Under the pieces are notes generated by a model. It had not been told where the DNA came from. It worked only from the letters and a program-made list of their open reading frames with translations, and did not search any database. Below, piece by piece: positions 37,261 through 45,107 of a DNA stretch of 64,000 nt. This DNA is from Chelativorans sp. ZYF759 (GTDB lineage Bacteria; Pseudomonadota; Alphaproteobacteria; Rhizobiales; Rhizobiaceae): positions 186,001 to 250,000 of the forward strand of contig NZ_WVVV01000001.1 of NCBI RefSeq assembly GCF_012911015.1, in the 5' to 3' direction. Made by a program: the position numbers and the translations under genes. Within the stretch, counting starts at the first letter, position 1, and each line of letters opens with the position of its first letter.

Positions 37261-38619
37261 TCACGCGGCAGGGAAGGTCAGCGAGACGGTCAGGCCACGC
37301 CCTCCGGGGCGGTTCGCGATGGCCAGGGTCCCACCGGCGCGCTTCAGGACCGTCTCCACGATGGCCAGTCCCAATCCCGTTCCAGACGAGAGCGGCGTTT
37401 GGCCGCGGAAGAAGCGTTCCGCGGCATGCTCGATATCATCCTCGTTCATGCCGGGGCCCTCATCCTCGACCACGACCGAGACGAGCCCGTCCCCGCTAGC
37501 TGTCGAGATGGCGATGCAGCCGCCGTCGGGGGAATGAAGGAGCGCGTTTTCGAGAACGTTCTTCAGGGCCGTCGTGGCCAGTGGCTCGTTGCACGCGACC
37601 CTGCCGTCGAGATTGCCCGCCACGGCGAAAGTGACACCGCTCCTCTGCCGCAAGGGTTCGACAGCGCGTTTCGCATCCTCCAGCACGCGTCCGAGATCGG
37701 CCGGCTCCGGCGGCAGATCATCCTCGCTCGCATCGGCGGCGGCCAGATCAAGCAGCTGGCTCACCAGGCGCGAGGAACGGTCGACGCCGCCTGCGATCTG
37801 GGCAAGCGCGCGCGCTCTCACTTCCGGATCCTTGCTGGCGAGTGCGATCTGGGCCTGGGTCTTGACGCCCGCGAGCGGCGTCCTGAGTTCATGGGCGGCG
37901 AAGGCGGTGAAGCTCTTCTCGCGCTCGCGCGCCGCCTCCACCCTCGCGAACAGGCCATTGAGCGCGGCAAGCATCGGGCGCAGTTCGGCCGGACCACTCT
38001 CGTCACCGACCGGCCTGAGGTCGTCGGCGCGGCGCGCCGACAGCGCTCTCGCCATCCGGTCGAGCGGCGCCAGGCCGCCACGCACCGCCAGCCAGATCAG
38101 GAGGCCGCCCACCGGCAGCATCAGGGTCATGGGAAACAGCGTTCCCATCATGACGCCATTGACCAGCGACTGCCTGATCTTGAGATTGTCGCCGACCATC
38201 ACCTGGACGCCGCGGCCTGGGTTGAGAACCGTGTAGACCCGCCATGTCTCACCGTCGACGACCGTCTGGGAAAAGCCCTCGCCTTCGCCCGCCAGCCGTT
38301 GTCGGGGGGCGGCTTCAGAGCGCCCGACCATCTCGCCGGAAAGCGACCATATCTGGCAGGATAATTGGCGGCTGTAGTTCTCGGCGCCCCAGTCGCGCTC
38401 GATGCCGGCCTCCGGAAGCATTTGCGCGGCAGATGCGACTTCGATGCGTTCGTCGGTGAGCAGCGAATCGACCATGCGTGCGGCTTCGCGCAATCGTGCA
38501 TCCAGAACCTGTTCGACCTGCGCCTGGGTACTGAAATATATCCAGCCGGCCGCCGACAGCCAGGCGGCTCCCGTCGTGACGAGCAGGATCAGCAGCAGAC
38601 GCGCGCGCATCGATCTCAT
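37261..38619 (-). CDS. Two-component sensor histidine kinase (QseC/PmrB-like)
   Basis: A 452-aa inner-membrane sensor: TM1 about 8-29, periplasmic domain about 30-155, TM2 about 158-180, HAMP, phospho-acceptor H243 in FAAHELRTPLAG, then N box LKNVLENALLHSP, G1 DEGPG and G2 GTGLGLAIV. The start overlaps the response regulator stop in ATGA, so they are co-translated. The periplasmic domain has a single cysteine (C88 in LSCQIW), which is interesting beside a thiol-redox regulon. The true signal is unknown. Confidence 0.93.
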   Translation of the reverse strand: MRSMRARLLLILLVTTGAAWLSAAGWIYFSTQAQVEQVLDARLREAARMVDSLLTDERIEVASAAQMLPEAGIERDWGAENYSRQLSCQIWSLSGEMVGRSEAAPRQRLAGEGEGFSQTVVDGETWRVYTVLNPGRGVQVMVGDNLKIRQSLVNGVMMGTLFPMTLMLPVGGLLIWLAVRGGLAPLDRMARALSARRADDLRPVGDESGPAELRPMLAALNGLFARVEAAREREKSFTAFAAHELRTPLAGVKTQAQIALASKDPEVRARALAQIAGGVDRSSRLVSQLLDLAAADASEDDLPPEPADLGRVLEDAKRAVEPLRQRSGVTFAVAGNLDGRVACNEPLATTALKNVLENALLHSPDGGCIAISTASGDGLVSVVVEDEGPGMNEDDIEHAAERFFRGQTPLSSGTGLGLAIVETVLKRAGGTLAIANRPGGRGLTVSLTFPAA

Positions 38620-39281
38620 GGCCGTTCTCCACCCACCCGGTAGCCGATCCCCCGGACGGTCTGCACGACGCCCGGGCCGAGCTTGCCGCGCAGGTTGTGG
38701 ACATGCACCTCGACCGCATTGCTCTCCGCACCCTCCTGCCAGCCATAGATCACTTCCTCAAGGCTGGCCTTGCCGAGTACGGCCCCGGGCCGCTCCATCA
38801 GGGCGCGCAGAATGGTGAATTCGCGCCGCGTCAGCGGCACGTCGCGACCACCCCGCGTGACCGACAGGGAGGCAGGGTCCAGTGTCACATCCTCCCATTG
38901 CAGCATCACGCTGGTCCGCCCCGCCCGGCGCCGCAGCAGCGCGCGCAGCCGTGCCGCGAGTTCGTCGAGGTCGAACGGCTTGCCAAGATAATCGTCTGCA
39001 CCCGCATCGAGGCCGGCGATGCGATCGGGAATCTGGTCGCGGGCGGTCAGGAGCAGGATAGGCGTGGCATCGCTCAGTCGCCGCCGCTCGGCGAGGAAAT
39101 CGAGCCCGGAACCGTCGGGCAGCATCACGTCCAGAACCACAGCCTCGTACTCGCTTCCGCGCATGGCCGCTTCGGCATCGGCACAGCAGGCCACCGCATC
39201 GGGGCTGAATCCGGCCATTTCGAGCCCAACGGCAAGTCCGTCGCGAAGCAGGGGGTCGTCTTCCACGATGAGTATGCGCAT
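38616..39281 (-). CDS. Two-component response regulator (QseB/PmrA-like, OmpR family)
   Basis: A 221-aa regulator: receiver domain with EDD at 7-9, phospho-acceptor D51 in VVLDVMLPDGSG and the conserved Lys in DDYLGKPFD; winged-helix DNA-binding domain with LTRREFTILRAL and NAVEVHVHNLRGKLG. The YGWQEGAESNAVEVHVHNLR stretch is characteristic of the PmrA/QseB/TctD group. Start ATG 39281. Divergent from dsbD, with a tandem CTTAAG site between them, suggesting autoregulation. Confidence 0.94.
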   Translation of the reverse strand: MRILIVEDDPLLRDGLAVGLEMAGFSPDAVACCADAEAAMRGSEYEAVVLDVMLPDGSGLDFLAERRRLSDATPILLLTARDQIPDRIAGLDAGADDYLGKPFDLDELAARLRALLRRRAGRTSVMLQWEDVTLDPASLSVTRGGRDVPLTRREFTILRALMERPGAVLGKASLEEVIYGWQEGAESNAVEVHVHNLRGKLGPGVVQTVRGIGYRVGGERP

Positions 39282-39327
39282 GCCATTCCGTTTTTGCGTT
39301 TTGTCCACTTTGCCGTCGATGATCCGG

Positions 39328-39344
39328 CTTAAGGCTGCCTTAAG
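39328..39344. promoter_or_regulatory. Tandem CTTAAG site (PmrA-box-like), copy 2
   Basis: CTTAAG-GCTGC-CTTAAG within a longer near-palindrome (39326-39346). It lies between the divergent response regulator and dsbD starts, 47 bases from the first and 50 bases from the second. It differs from copy 1 in a single spacer base. Confidence 0.78.
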
Positions 39345-39393
39345 CCGTCGCGACGATCTCCCTCCCGTCGCAACACAAGGAGGCTGCATCAAG

Positions 39394-41145
39394 ATGCGGG
39401 CAATCACCGCAGCATTACTGACGGCACTGCTCATGCTCTCGCCGGCCAAGGCCGCGCCCGGGCAGCCACTGCCCGTGGACGAGGCCTTCTCCGTGTCGGC
39501 GGAGCGGATCGATGGCCGGATCGAACTGCGGTGGGCCATCGCACAGGGCTATTATCTCTATCGCGATCACTTTCGCATCTCTAGCGACGAGGAGGATATC
39601 CCTTTCGGCGTTTCGGAAGGCGAGATGAAGGTCGATCCAGGTTTCGGCGCCGTGGAAGTGCTCTTCGACGAGGCGGTGGTCACGCTGGCAGGTCATGAAG
39701 CCAGCGTGATCCAGCTGGTCTATCAGGGATGCCAGGATGACGGCATCTGCTACAGACCCGAAACGCGCTACATCGATACCGCCTCGCTCGAGATATCGCA
39801 GGATGCGAGCGCCTTCGGGCGGACCGCTCCGAATGGGAGCGCCGAGAGTTCTCGTCTTGCCGCGGCCGGGATCGTGATCGCCGATGATGCGGATGCATCC
39901 TCCGCAATCCTGCTCACCGACGGTGCTTTCTGGATCGCGCTCAGTTTTCTCGGCTTCGGCGTCCTGCTGGCCTTCACGCCGTGCGTCTTTCCCATCTACC
40001 CGATCGTGCTCGGCATGCTTGGGAGGCAAGGACAGTCGATGAGCGCCGGGCGCGGTCTTCTGGTTTCCTCGACATATGTCGTGTCGCTCGCCCTTGCTTT
40101 CGCGCTTGTCGGTGCGCTGGTGGGCTGGACAGGGCAGAATGTCCAGTTCGCGCTGCAATCGCCGATCACGACGGCAGCCATTGCGATCGTCTTCCTGGTG
40201 CTGGCTGCAGCCAGTTTCGGCTGGTTCGAGCTTCAGCTTCCCGGTTTCTTGACGAACCGGCTTGCGCGCAGTGCAGGCGGCGGAGGTTCGCTCGGCTCGG
40301 CCGCCGCTCTCGGCTTCGGTTCCTCGCTTCTCGTCGGTCCCTGCGTGACCGCCCCGCTCGCTGGCGCGCTGGTCTATATCGGCCAGGGCGGTGACTGGCG
40401 TGTCGGCGCGCTGGCACTCTTTGCCCTGGGTGTCGGCAAGGGCTTGCCGCTGATCGCCATGGCGACCTTCGGCGGCCGGTTGATGCCACGCGCCGGCCGT
40501 TGGATGGAAGCTGTCAGGCGCCTGTTCGGTTACGGTTTCGTCCTGATGAGCATCTGGATCGCAGCCCCGCTTCTCCCGCAGGGAATCGAACCGCTCCTTT
40601 ATGCGACCGTGGCCCTTGTCGGCGCGGCAGACCTCTTTCTCCGCGCCCGGGGTGGGTGGGCGAAGACCGCGTCCGCGCTTGCCATGCTGGGTGTAGGTCT
40701 CATGGCCGGGTCGCTCGTCCCGGGCGAGGCCCCCATGCAGGCCGAGGCGAGGATATCGCTCCAGTCGCCGCCCGCCACATCCCTTGCCTTCGTGACGGCG
40801 CGAAGCCCGGACGAACTGATCGGCGCCTTCGACAAGGCCGATGGGCGACCGGTGATGGTCTATGTCACGGCCGAATGGTGCACCATCTGTCGCTCGATCG
40901 AGAGATCGGTCTTCCCCAGGGAAGAGGTGGCCGACGCGTTGGAAAACGTCCATCTCATCAAGCTCGACGTCACCGATCTCGACAGCAGCACCCAGTCGCT
41001 GCTGTCGGAACTCGCCGTGGCAGGACCGCCGACCATGCTGTTCTTCGACAGCGCCCGGCGGGAAGTGGCCGGTACGCGCCTGATCGGAAACCTGTCGGCT
41101 GGTGAACTCGTGGACGCGGCGACGACATTGAAGGATCCGCGATGA
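39394..41145 (+). CDS. dsbD: Thiol:disulfide interchange protein DsbD
   Basis: A 583-aa three-domain protein that carries electrons from cytoplasmic thioredoxin to the periplasm. Start ATG 39394 after AAGGAGG. Signal peptide 1-20; alpha domain with the redox pair C113/C119 (YQGCQDDGIC); eight-helix beta domain with C197 (FTPCVFPIYP) and C317 (LVGPCVTAPL); C-terminal gamma domain with WCTIC (C496/C499). All six functional cysteines are present. The stop overlaps the TlpA-like gene in ATGA. Likely reduces that protein and the DsbA-like protein encoded 2.8 kb upstream. Confidence 0.95.
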   Translation: MRAITAALLTALLMLSPAKAAPGQPLPVDEAFSVSAERIDGRIELRWAIAQGYYLYRDHFRISSDEEDIPFGVSEGEMKVDPGFGAVEVLFDEAVVTLAGHEASVIQLVYQGCQDDGICYRPETRYIDTASLEISQDASAFGRTAPNGSAESSRLAAAGIVIADDADASSAILLTDGAFWIALSFLGFGVLLAFTPCVFPIYPIVLGMLGRQGQSMSAGRGLLVSSTYVVSLALAFALVGALVGWTGQNVQFALQSPITTAAIAIVFLVLAAASFGWFELQLPGFLTNRLARSAGGGGSLGSAAALGFGSSLLVGPCVTAPLAGALVYIGQGGDWRVGALALFALGVGKGLPLIAMATFGGRLMPRAGRWMEAVRRLFGYGFVLMSIWIAAPLLPQGIEPLLYATVALVGAADLFLRARGGWAKTASALAMLGVGLMAGSLVPGEAPMQAEARISLQSPPATSLAFVTARSPDELIGAFDKADGRPVMVYVTAEWCTICRSIERSVFPREEVADALENVHLIKLDVTDLDSSTQSLLSELAVAGPPTMLFFDSARREVAGTRLIGNLSAGELVDAATTLKDPR

Positions 41146-41948
41146 ACGCCATCAATATCGGTCCGCTGATGTTGTCGACGGACCGTGTCAGCGCCCTCAT
41201 CGGCATTGCGGTCTTTCTTGCCGTGACAGCAATCATCGCACGGCGCATGGGCGAGCCCCTCGGCCGCTGGTCCACCCACGCCTTCCTTGCCGGCGTGGTC
41301 GCTGCGCGGCTGGGCCATGTGGCGATCAACTGGGAGACCTTTGCGCCGGAGCCCTGGCGGATCGTCGCCATCTGGCAAGGCGGGTTCCACTGGCAGACAG
41401 GAGTGATCGTGGCGATCATGCTCCTGTTTTTCTTGGTCCGGCCGGCAGGCCAGCGCGTGGCAGGCATCGCCAGCCTGGCCGCCGGCCTCTTCGTCTGGCA
41501 TTCGGCGACCCTGCTGACCTCAGGCGTCGAGCCGATCGAGCTGCCGCAACATCCGCTGCACACTCTCGCCCACGAACCCGTCCAGCTCGCCGCGCTCGGC
41601 GGACAGCCGATGGTCGTCAATCTCTGGGCGACCTGGTGCCCGCCCTGCCGTCGCGAGATGCCGATGATGGCCGATGTCGCGGCTGCCACATCCGACGTCA
41701 CGTTCGTCTTTGCCAACCAGGGCGAGGACGCGCCGCGCATCCGATCCTACCTGGGCGGCGAACAGCTGTTCCTGCCGAACGTGCTCATGGACGGGCTCGG
41801 CGAACTGGGGCGCCACTATGGCGCCAGGGGGCTGCCCGCCACGCTCTTCATCGATACCGAAGGGACGTTGGTCGACATGCATCTGGGCGAGATCTCGAGA
41901 GAGGCGTTCGTGGAGAAGATCGGAGCGCTGGAAAACACCGAACGCTGA
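41142..41948 (+). CDS. TlpA-like thioredoxin with an Lgt-like membrane N-terminus
   Basis: A 268-aa membrane-anchored protein. Residues about 1-125 form three or four helices, and the motif AARLGHVAINWETFAPEPWRI...IWQGGFHWQTG recalls the core of prolipoprotein diacylglyceryl transferase, though most of that enzyme is missing. Residues about 145-262 are a periplasmic TlpA/ResA thioredoxin domain with WATWCPPC (C166/C169) and the cis-Pro loop RGLPATLFID. Translationally coupled to dsbD, the probable electron donor. A ScsD-like or cytochrome-maturation role is possible; substrate unknown. Confidence 0.88.
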   Translation: MNAINIGPLMLSTDRVSALIGIAVFLAVTAIIARRMGEPLGRWSTHAFLAGVVAARLGHVAINWETFAPEPWRIVAIWQGGFHWQTGVIVAIMLLFFLVRPAGQRVAGIASLAAGLFVWHSATLLTSGVEPIELPQHPLHTLAHEPVQLAALGGQPMVVNLWATWCPPCRREMPMMADVAAATSDVTFVFANQGEDAPRIRSYLGGEQLFLPNVLMDGLGELGRHYGARGLPATLFIDTEGTLVDMHLGEISREAFVEKIGALENTER

Positions 41949-41976
41949 TCGTCGTCCGCAGGAGGGGTCGCAGCGG

Positions 41977-42831
41977 TTACGCGGCGAAATGGCTCGCATA
42001 GGCATGATCGACATGCGCCAATATACCCGCCTGATGACCGAGATAGGTATCGACGAGTTCGCGCGAGAGCCACATCCGCGATTGCCCGCGCGCGCCTTCC
42101 CAGCCGATCGCGCCAAGTGTCTCGGCCTCACGCAATTTCTGGGCGGCGTTCGACCGCGACATGTTCAGAACCGCCGCCAGATCGGAAATGGCGGTGACCG
42201 AAGTGAAAAACCTGTCGCCCTCCATGGCGTGGGCATCGAGCCCCATGACGAGATGCTCGGTAACAATAAAGCCGTTATTGGCCCAGATGAACGGCGACAC
42301 GCCGGCCTCCGGCTGGCGGACCGTCATCGGCGGAAGAAAGAGCTCCGCGACCAGCGGCTGGATGACGGCAATCGCGTCTCGATCCTGCCGGTAGCTCTGG
42401 ACACGAGCGCCTCCGTCCAGGCGATCGAGGGTCGCCAGATAGATGCTCAGCCAGTCATCGAATATGGCAAGCGAGAATTCGGCCGGCCTGAGAAACCGCT
42501 TGCGGCGATCCCCCTTGGGTTCAAGCGGCTGCAAGGCACCGAAGGCGATCATCTGCTGAAGAAACGTGTCCGCCGTGTTGCGGCTTGCAATGCCCAGCCT
42601 TTCGGCTTCCTCCAGAAACCTGGCGGCATTGAGCCCCTCGACTTCGGGGTCTCTCAGCGACTTGAGGTACAAGGCCAACGACAATTGGCCCAGCTTCCAC
42701 CTTTGCTGGGTCCGGAACGCGGTCGCCATCTTCGCATGCTGGCGATCGAGTTCGACCATCGCCTTTGCCTGTTGCTGGATGAAGCCGAGGAAATCAGGCC
42801 TGCCGGCAATGTCCTGGATTGAAAGTGACAT
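41977..42831 (-). CDS. Unrecognised protein, possible winged-helix regulator
   Basis: A 284-aa soluble protein from ATG 42831 (a longer start at 42870 has no better RBS). Two helix-turn-helix-like stretches are visible: NTADTFLQQMIAFGALQPLEPKG... near 82-105, with a basic wing GDRRKRFLRP, and ISDLAAVLNMSRSNAAQKLREAETLGAI near 210-240. The second looks like a MarR/ArsR-type recognition unit. I do not recognise a family. Convergent with the TlpA-like gene; no partner gene is evident. Confidence 0.65.
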   Translation of the reverse strand: MSLSIQDIAGRPDFLGFIQQQAKAMVELDRQHAKMATAFRTQQRWKLGQLSLALYLKSLRDPEVEGLNAARFLEEAERLGIASRNTADTFLQQMIAFGALQPLEPKGDRRKRFLRPAEFSLAIFDDWLSIYLATLDRLDGGARVQSYRQDRDAIAVIQPLVAELFLPPMTVRQPEAGVSPFIWANNGFIVTEHLVMGLDAHAMEGDRFFTSVTAISDLAAVLNMSRSNAAQKLREAETLGAIGWEGARGQSRMWLSRELVDTYLGHQAGILAHVDHAYASHFAA

Positions 42832-43105
42832 GCATTTCTTATGTCGTAGGGGTGTGCCTGAAGAACCCAAGCCGCGTTTGTTGAATCCGTTCCCTGCGAT
42901 GCTTCTGGCTCCCAGCAGAGGATGCCCTCGCCAGAAGAACCGGTAACGTTCATTCCAGCCTGTATTCGAGGCTGGACGGGATTGGAATGCATGTTCGGGA
43001 CAAAATCCGGCCGCCTTTGCACCATATTCTAGGTTCCGGGATCGGTCGATCGACTGATGCCATCATTTCGATACCTGCGACGACATCGCTGCCGGAGGAT
43101 TCTGC

Positions 43106-44197
43106 TTGAAACTCAGATATGTGCTTGCAGCGGCCCTCGTCCTGGCCATCGGCCTGACGCTGCGCTGGCAATGGCAGGATCGCGGTTCCTTCGAAGAGGA
43201 AGTGACGCACGCCGCCGTGGCGGCCGAGTTGAGCAAGGAGAGCACGCTGTGCCCCCTGCGCGACCGGGCTGCACGGGAGAAGCAAGCGTGGCTTCTGGCA
43301 GCCTGCGTGTCGGGCGGGTTAGGCTGGATCGAGGCTGACGCGCGCTATGGCGAAGACGCGGCAAAGGTTTTCCTCGTCTATGGCGAGGAGGCGGCGTTCA
43401 GGGAAGTTTTCGGCAGGATCGGCCATCCAGTCGTGCCGGTGATCGCATATTTCGTGGAAAACGGCTCCTCGCAGTACCTCTTGCAGGAGACTGTCGGCCA
43501 GGGTCTGTCGCGGCTTTGGAACGATGGCCGCATGGGCTTCGGGCTCGCCGAGATCACACCCGAGCAATATGGCCTCATCGCCATTCACGAGCTTGAGGAG
43601 CGCGGCCATGAATTTCTTTCGGAATTCGAGGTCGTCGACGGCAAAGCCGTGCGCAGACAGTTCACCCGCACCCTGCTCGGCGCCAAGAACGTCGTATTCG
43701 GCGGGATATCGGACCTTGAAAGCGTGATCGCGCGCGGCGAGCGGCTTCCAACGTGGAGCGAAGTAGGCTGGGCCGCGTTCGATGCGGTCGTCGTGGTGGG
43801 CGGCATCGGCGCGGCTGCCAAGGCGCTGCAGGTCGCACGGGCGCCGATCGCGGCCAGTCGCGGCACCTTGCGCATTGCCCATTTACGAGCCGCCGGCAGA
43901 GGCGCGGTACGATCACTTTCGGCGGTGGGAACGGCTGCCGGCGTCGCGGCGGTCGTGGCCCTTCCCTATGTGGCGATCACGAGGCCGCATCTCCTGACAT
44001 CCGCGGCGGGCTGGGTTGCGGAACAGGCGGGCCTGCCGGCCTGGCTTGGCGCGTTTGCCGCCTATTTCGTGCTCTGCCTCATCGTCTTCCTGCTGCTGAA
44101 ACTGGTCCTGTCACCGCTGACCTGGACACTTGGGGCGCTGGGGAGCCTCATCCGCCTGCTTGGCCGGGCCGCGCCCGCCCCAAGGGCACAGGCTTGA
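43106..44197 (+). CDS. Unrecognised membrane-associated protein (363 aa), TTG start
   Basis: The TTG start at 43106 is supported by GGAGG 7 bases upstream. Residues 4-20 form a signal-anchor. A mostly soluble periplasmic middle part (about 25-230) contains AREKQAWLLAACVSGGLG and helical repeats. Three further hydrophobic helices lie at about 232-250, 270-290 and 310-335, followed by a Pro/Ala-rich basic tail. I recognise no family. Flanked by unrelated genes on the opposite strand, it looks monocistronic. Confidence 0.7.
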   Translation: MKLRYVLAAALVLAIGLTLRWQWQDRGSFEEEVTHAAVAAELSKESTLCPLRDRAAREKQAWLLAACVSGGLGWIEADARYGEDAAKVFLVYGEEAAFREVFGRIGHPVVPVIAYFVENGSSQYLLQETVGQGLSRLWNDGRMGFGLAEITPEQYGLIAIHELEERGHEFLSEFEVVDGKAVRRQFTRTLLGAKNVVFGGISDLESVIARGERLPTWSEVGWAAFDAVVVVGGIGAAAKALQVARAPIAASRGTLRIAHLRAAGRGAVRSLSAVGTAAGVAAVVALPYVAITRPHLLTSAAGWVAEQAGLPAWLGAFAAYFVLCLIVFLLLKLVLSPLTWTLGALGSLIRLLGRAAPAPRAQA

Positions 44198-44251
44198 TCT
44201 CAGGGGGGGGAGAGGGGGGGGGCGGGAAGAGAATGCGGCCCTCCTGTCAGC

Positions 44252-44935
44252 CTAGCTGATCGTTCCGACCGCGAAATCGAAAAGTGACTGGGCATGCGCG
44301 GCCATCGCCGCGCGCGCCTTCTCGGAATCGCCGGCCTCGATCGCATCGAGGATCGCGAGATGCTCGCGGGAGTCCGGCCCCAGCCGTTCGGCCAGTTGCG
44401 CGATCTCGAACAATCGCGTCGTCACGCGCATGTCGCGCAGGATCGCCGCCATGACACCGTTTCCGCACGCGTCGATGAAGAGATTGTGAACCTCGTCGTC
44501 GCAGGCCCAATGGGCCTGTGTGTTGTAGGGAACCATGCGCTCCAGAGCCAGGACCACTTCCCGCACGCGCGCAATCTCCTCCGGCCCGACCTTGCCGGCC
44601 GCAAGCGCGGCGGCTTCGGCCTCCAGTACCTTTCGCACCCGCAGGCTTTGCAGATATTCGCGCATCTCGACGACGCGCACGACGTAGGAGCGCGTGGCCC
44701 CCTTGCGGATCAGTCCCTCGCCTTCCAGCCGCTGCATGGCTTCGCGCAGCGGCGTGCGCGAAATCTGCAACTGCTCTGCCAGTCGCTGTTCCACCAGCTT
44801 GTCTCCGCCGCGCAGTTCTCGACGCATGATCATGCCCGAGAGGATGCCATAGGCATGCGCCGACATGTTGGCTGCCGCTTGGGGCAGCGCGTGCCTGGCC
44901 TCGCTGGCCCTTTCGCGTGGGGTGTAGCGCTCCAC
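44252..44935 (-). CDS. GntR/FCD-family regulator of the downstream catabolic operon
   Basis: A 227-aa transcription factor. GTG at 44935 is preferred because AGGAG lies 8 bases upstream; the frame is open to 45082 but that part is promoter. Winged helix about 25-90 (RLAEQLQISRTPLREAMQRLEGEGLI). The FCD domain keeps the usual metal ligands (DDEVHNLF, SREHLAIL and AAHAQSL), unlike the B6-island regulator. Divergent from the M20/ABC/oxidase operon and likely its repressor. Confidence 0.88.
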   Translation of the reverse strand: MERYTPRERASEARHALPQAAANMSAHAYGILSGMIMRRELRGGDKLVEQRLAEQLQISRTPLREAMQRLEGEGLIRKGATRSYVVRVVEMREYLQSLRVRKVLEAEAAALAAGKVGPEEIARVREVVLALERMVPYNTQAHWACDDEVHNLFIDACGNGVMAAILRDMRVTTRLFEIAQLAERLGPDSREHLAILDAIEAGDSEKARAAMAAHAQSLFDFAVGTIS

Positions 44936-45016
44936 CTTCCATTCTCCTCGTCCGAACCGCGCCCGGGGCTCCGGCCCGCTTGTTTGTATGCCGCAACCAT
45001 CATAGCGGATCACAAA

Positions 45017-45042
45017 TTGTATACCAACCAAAAACAATTGTT
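45017..45042. promoter_or_regulatory. Candidate GntR operators upstream of the M20 operon
   Basis: TTGTATACCAA (45017-45027) closely resembles the TTGTATACAA-type operator of FCD GntR regulators, and AACAATTGTT (45033-45042) is a perfect 10-bp palindrome next to it. Both lie between the divergent GntR and M20 genes. Confidence 0.5.
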
Positions 45043-45107
45043 GCATTGATGCGTACAGGATGCTTTCTTTTGCACACAACAAAAATCAGCCAGGGGAACG
45101 GCGGCAT

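Noticed and set aside
44204-44225. G-rich run after the 363-aa gene as a quadruplex or terminator
   Set aside because: The G runs lie between convergent genes and could form a quadruplex, but there is no clear hairpin or conserved context; too little to claim a function.
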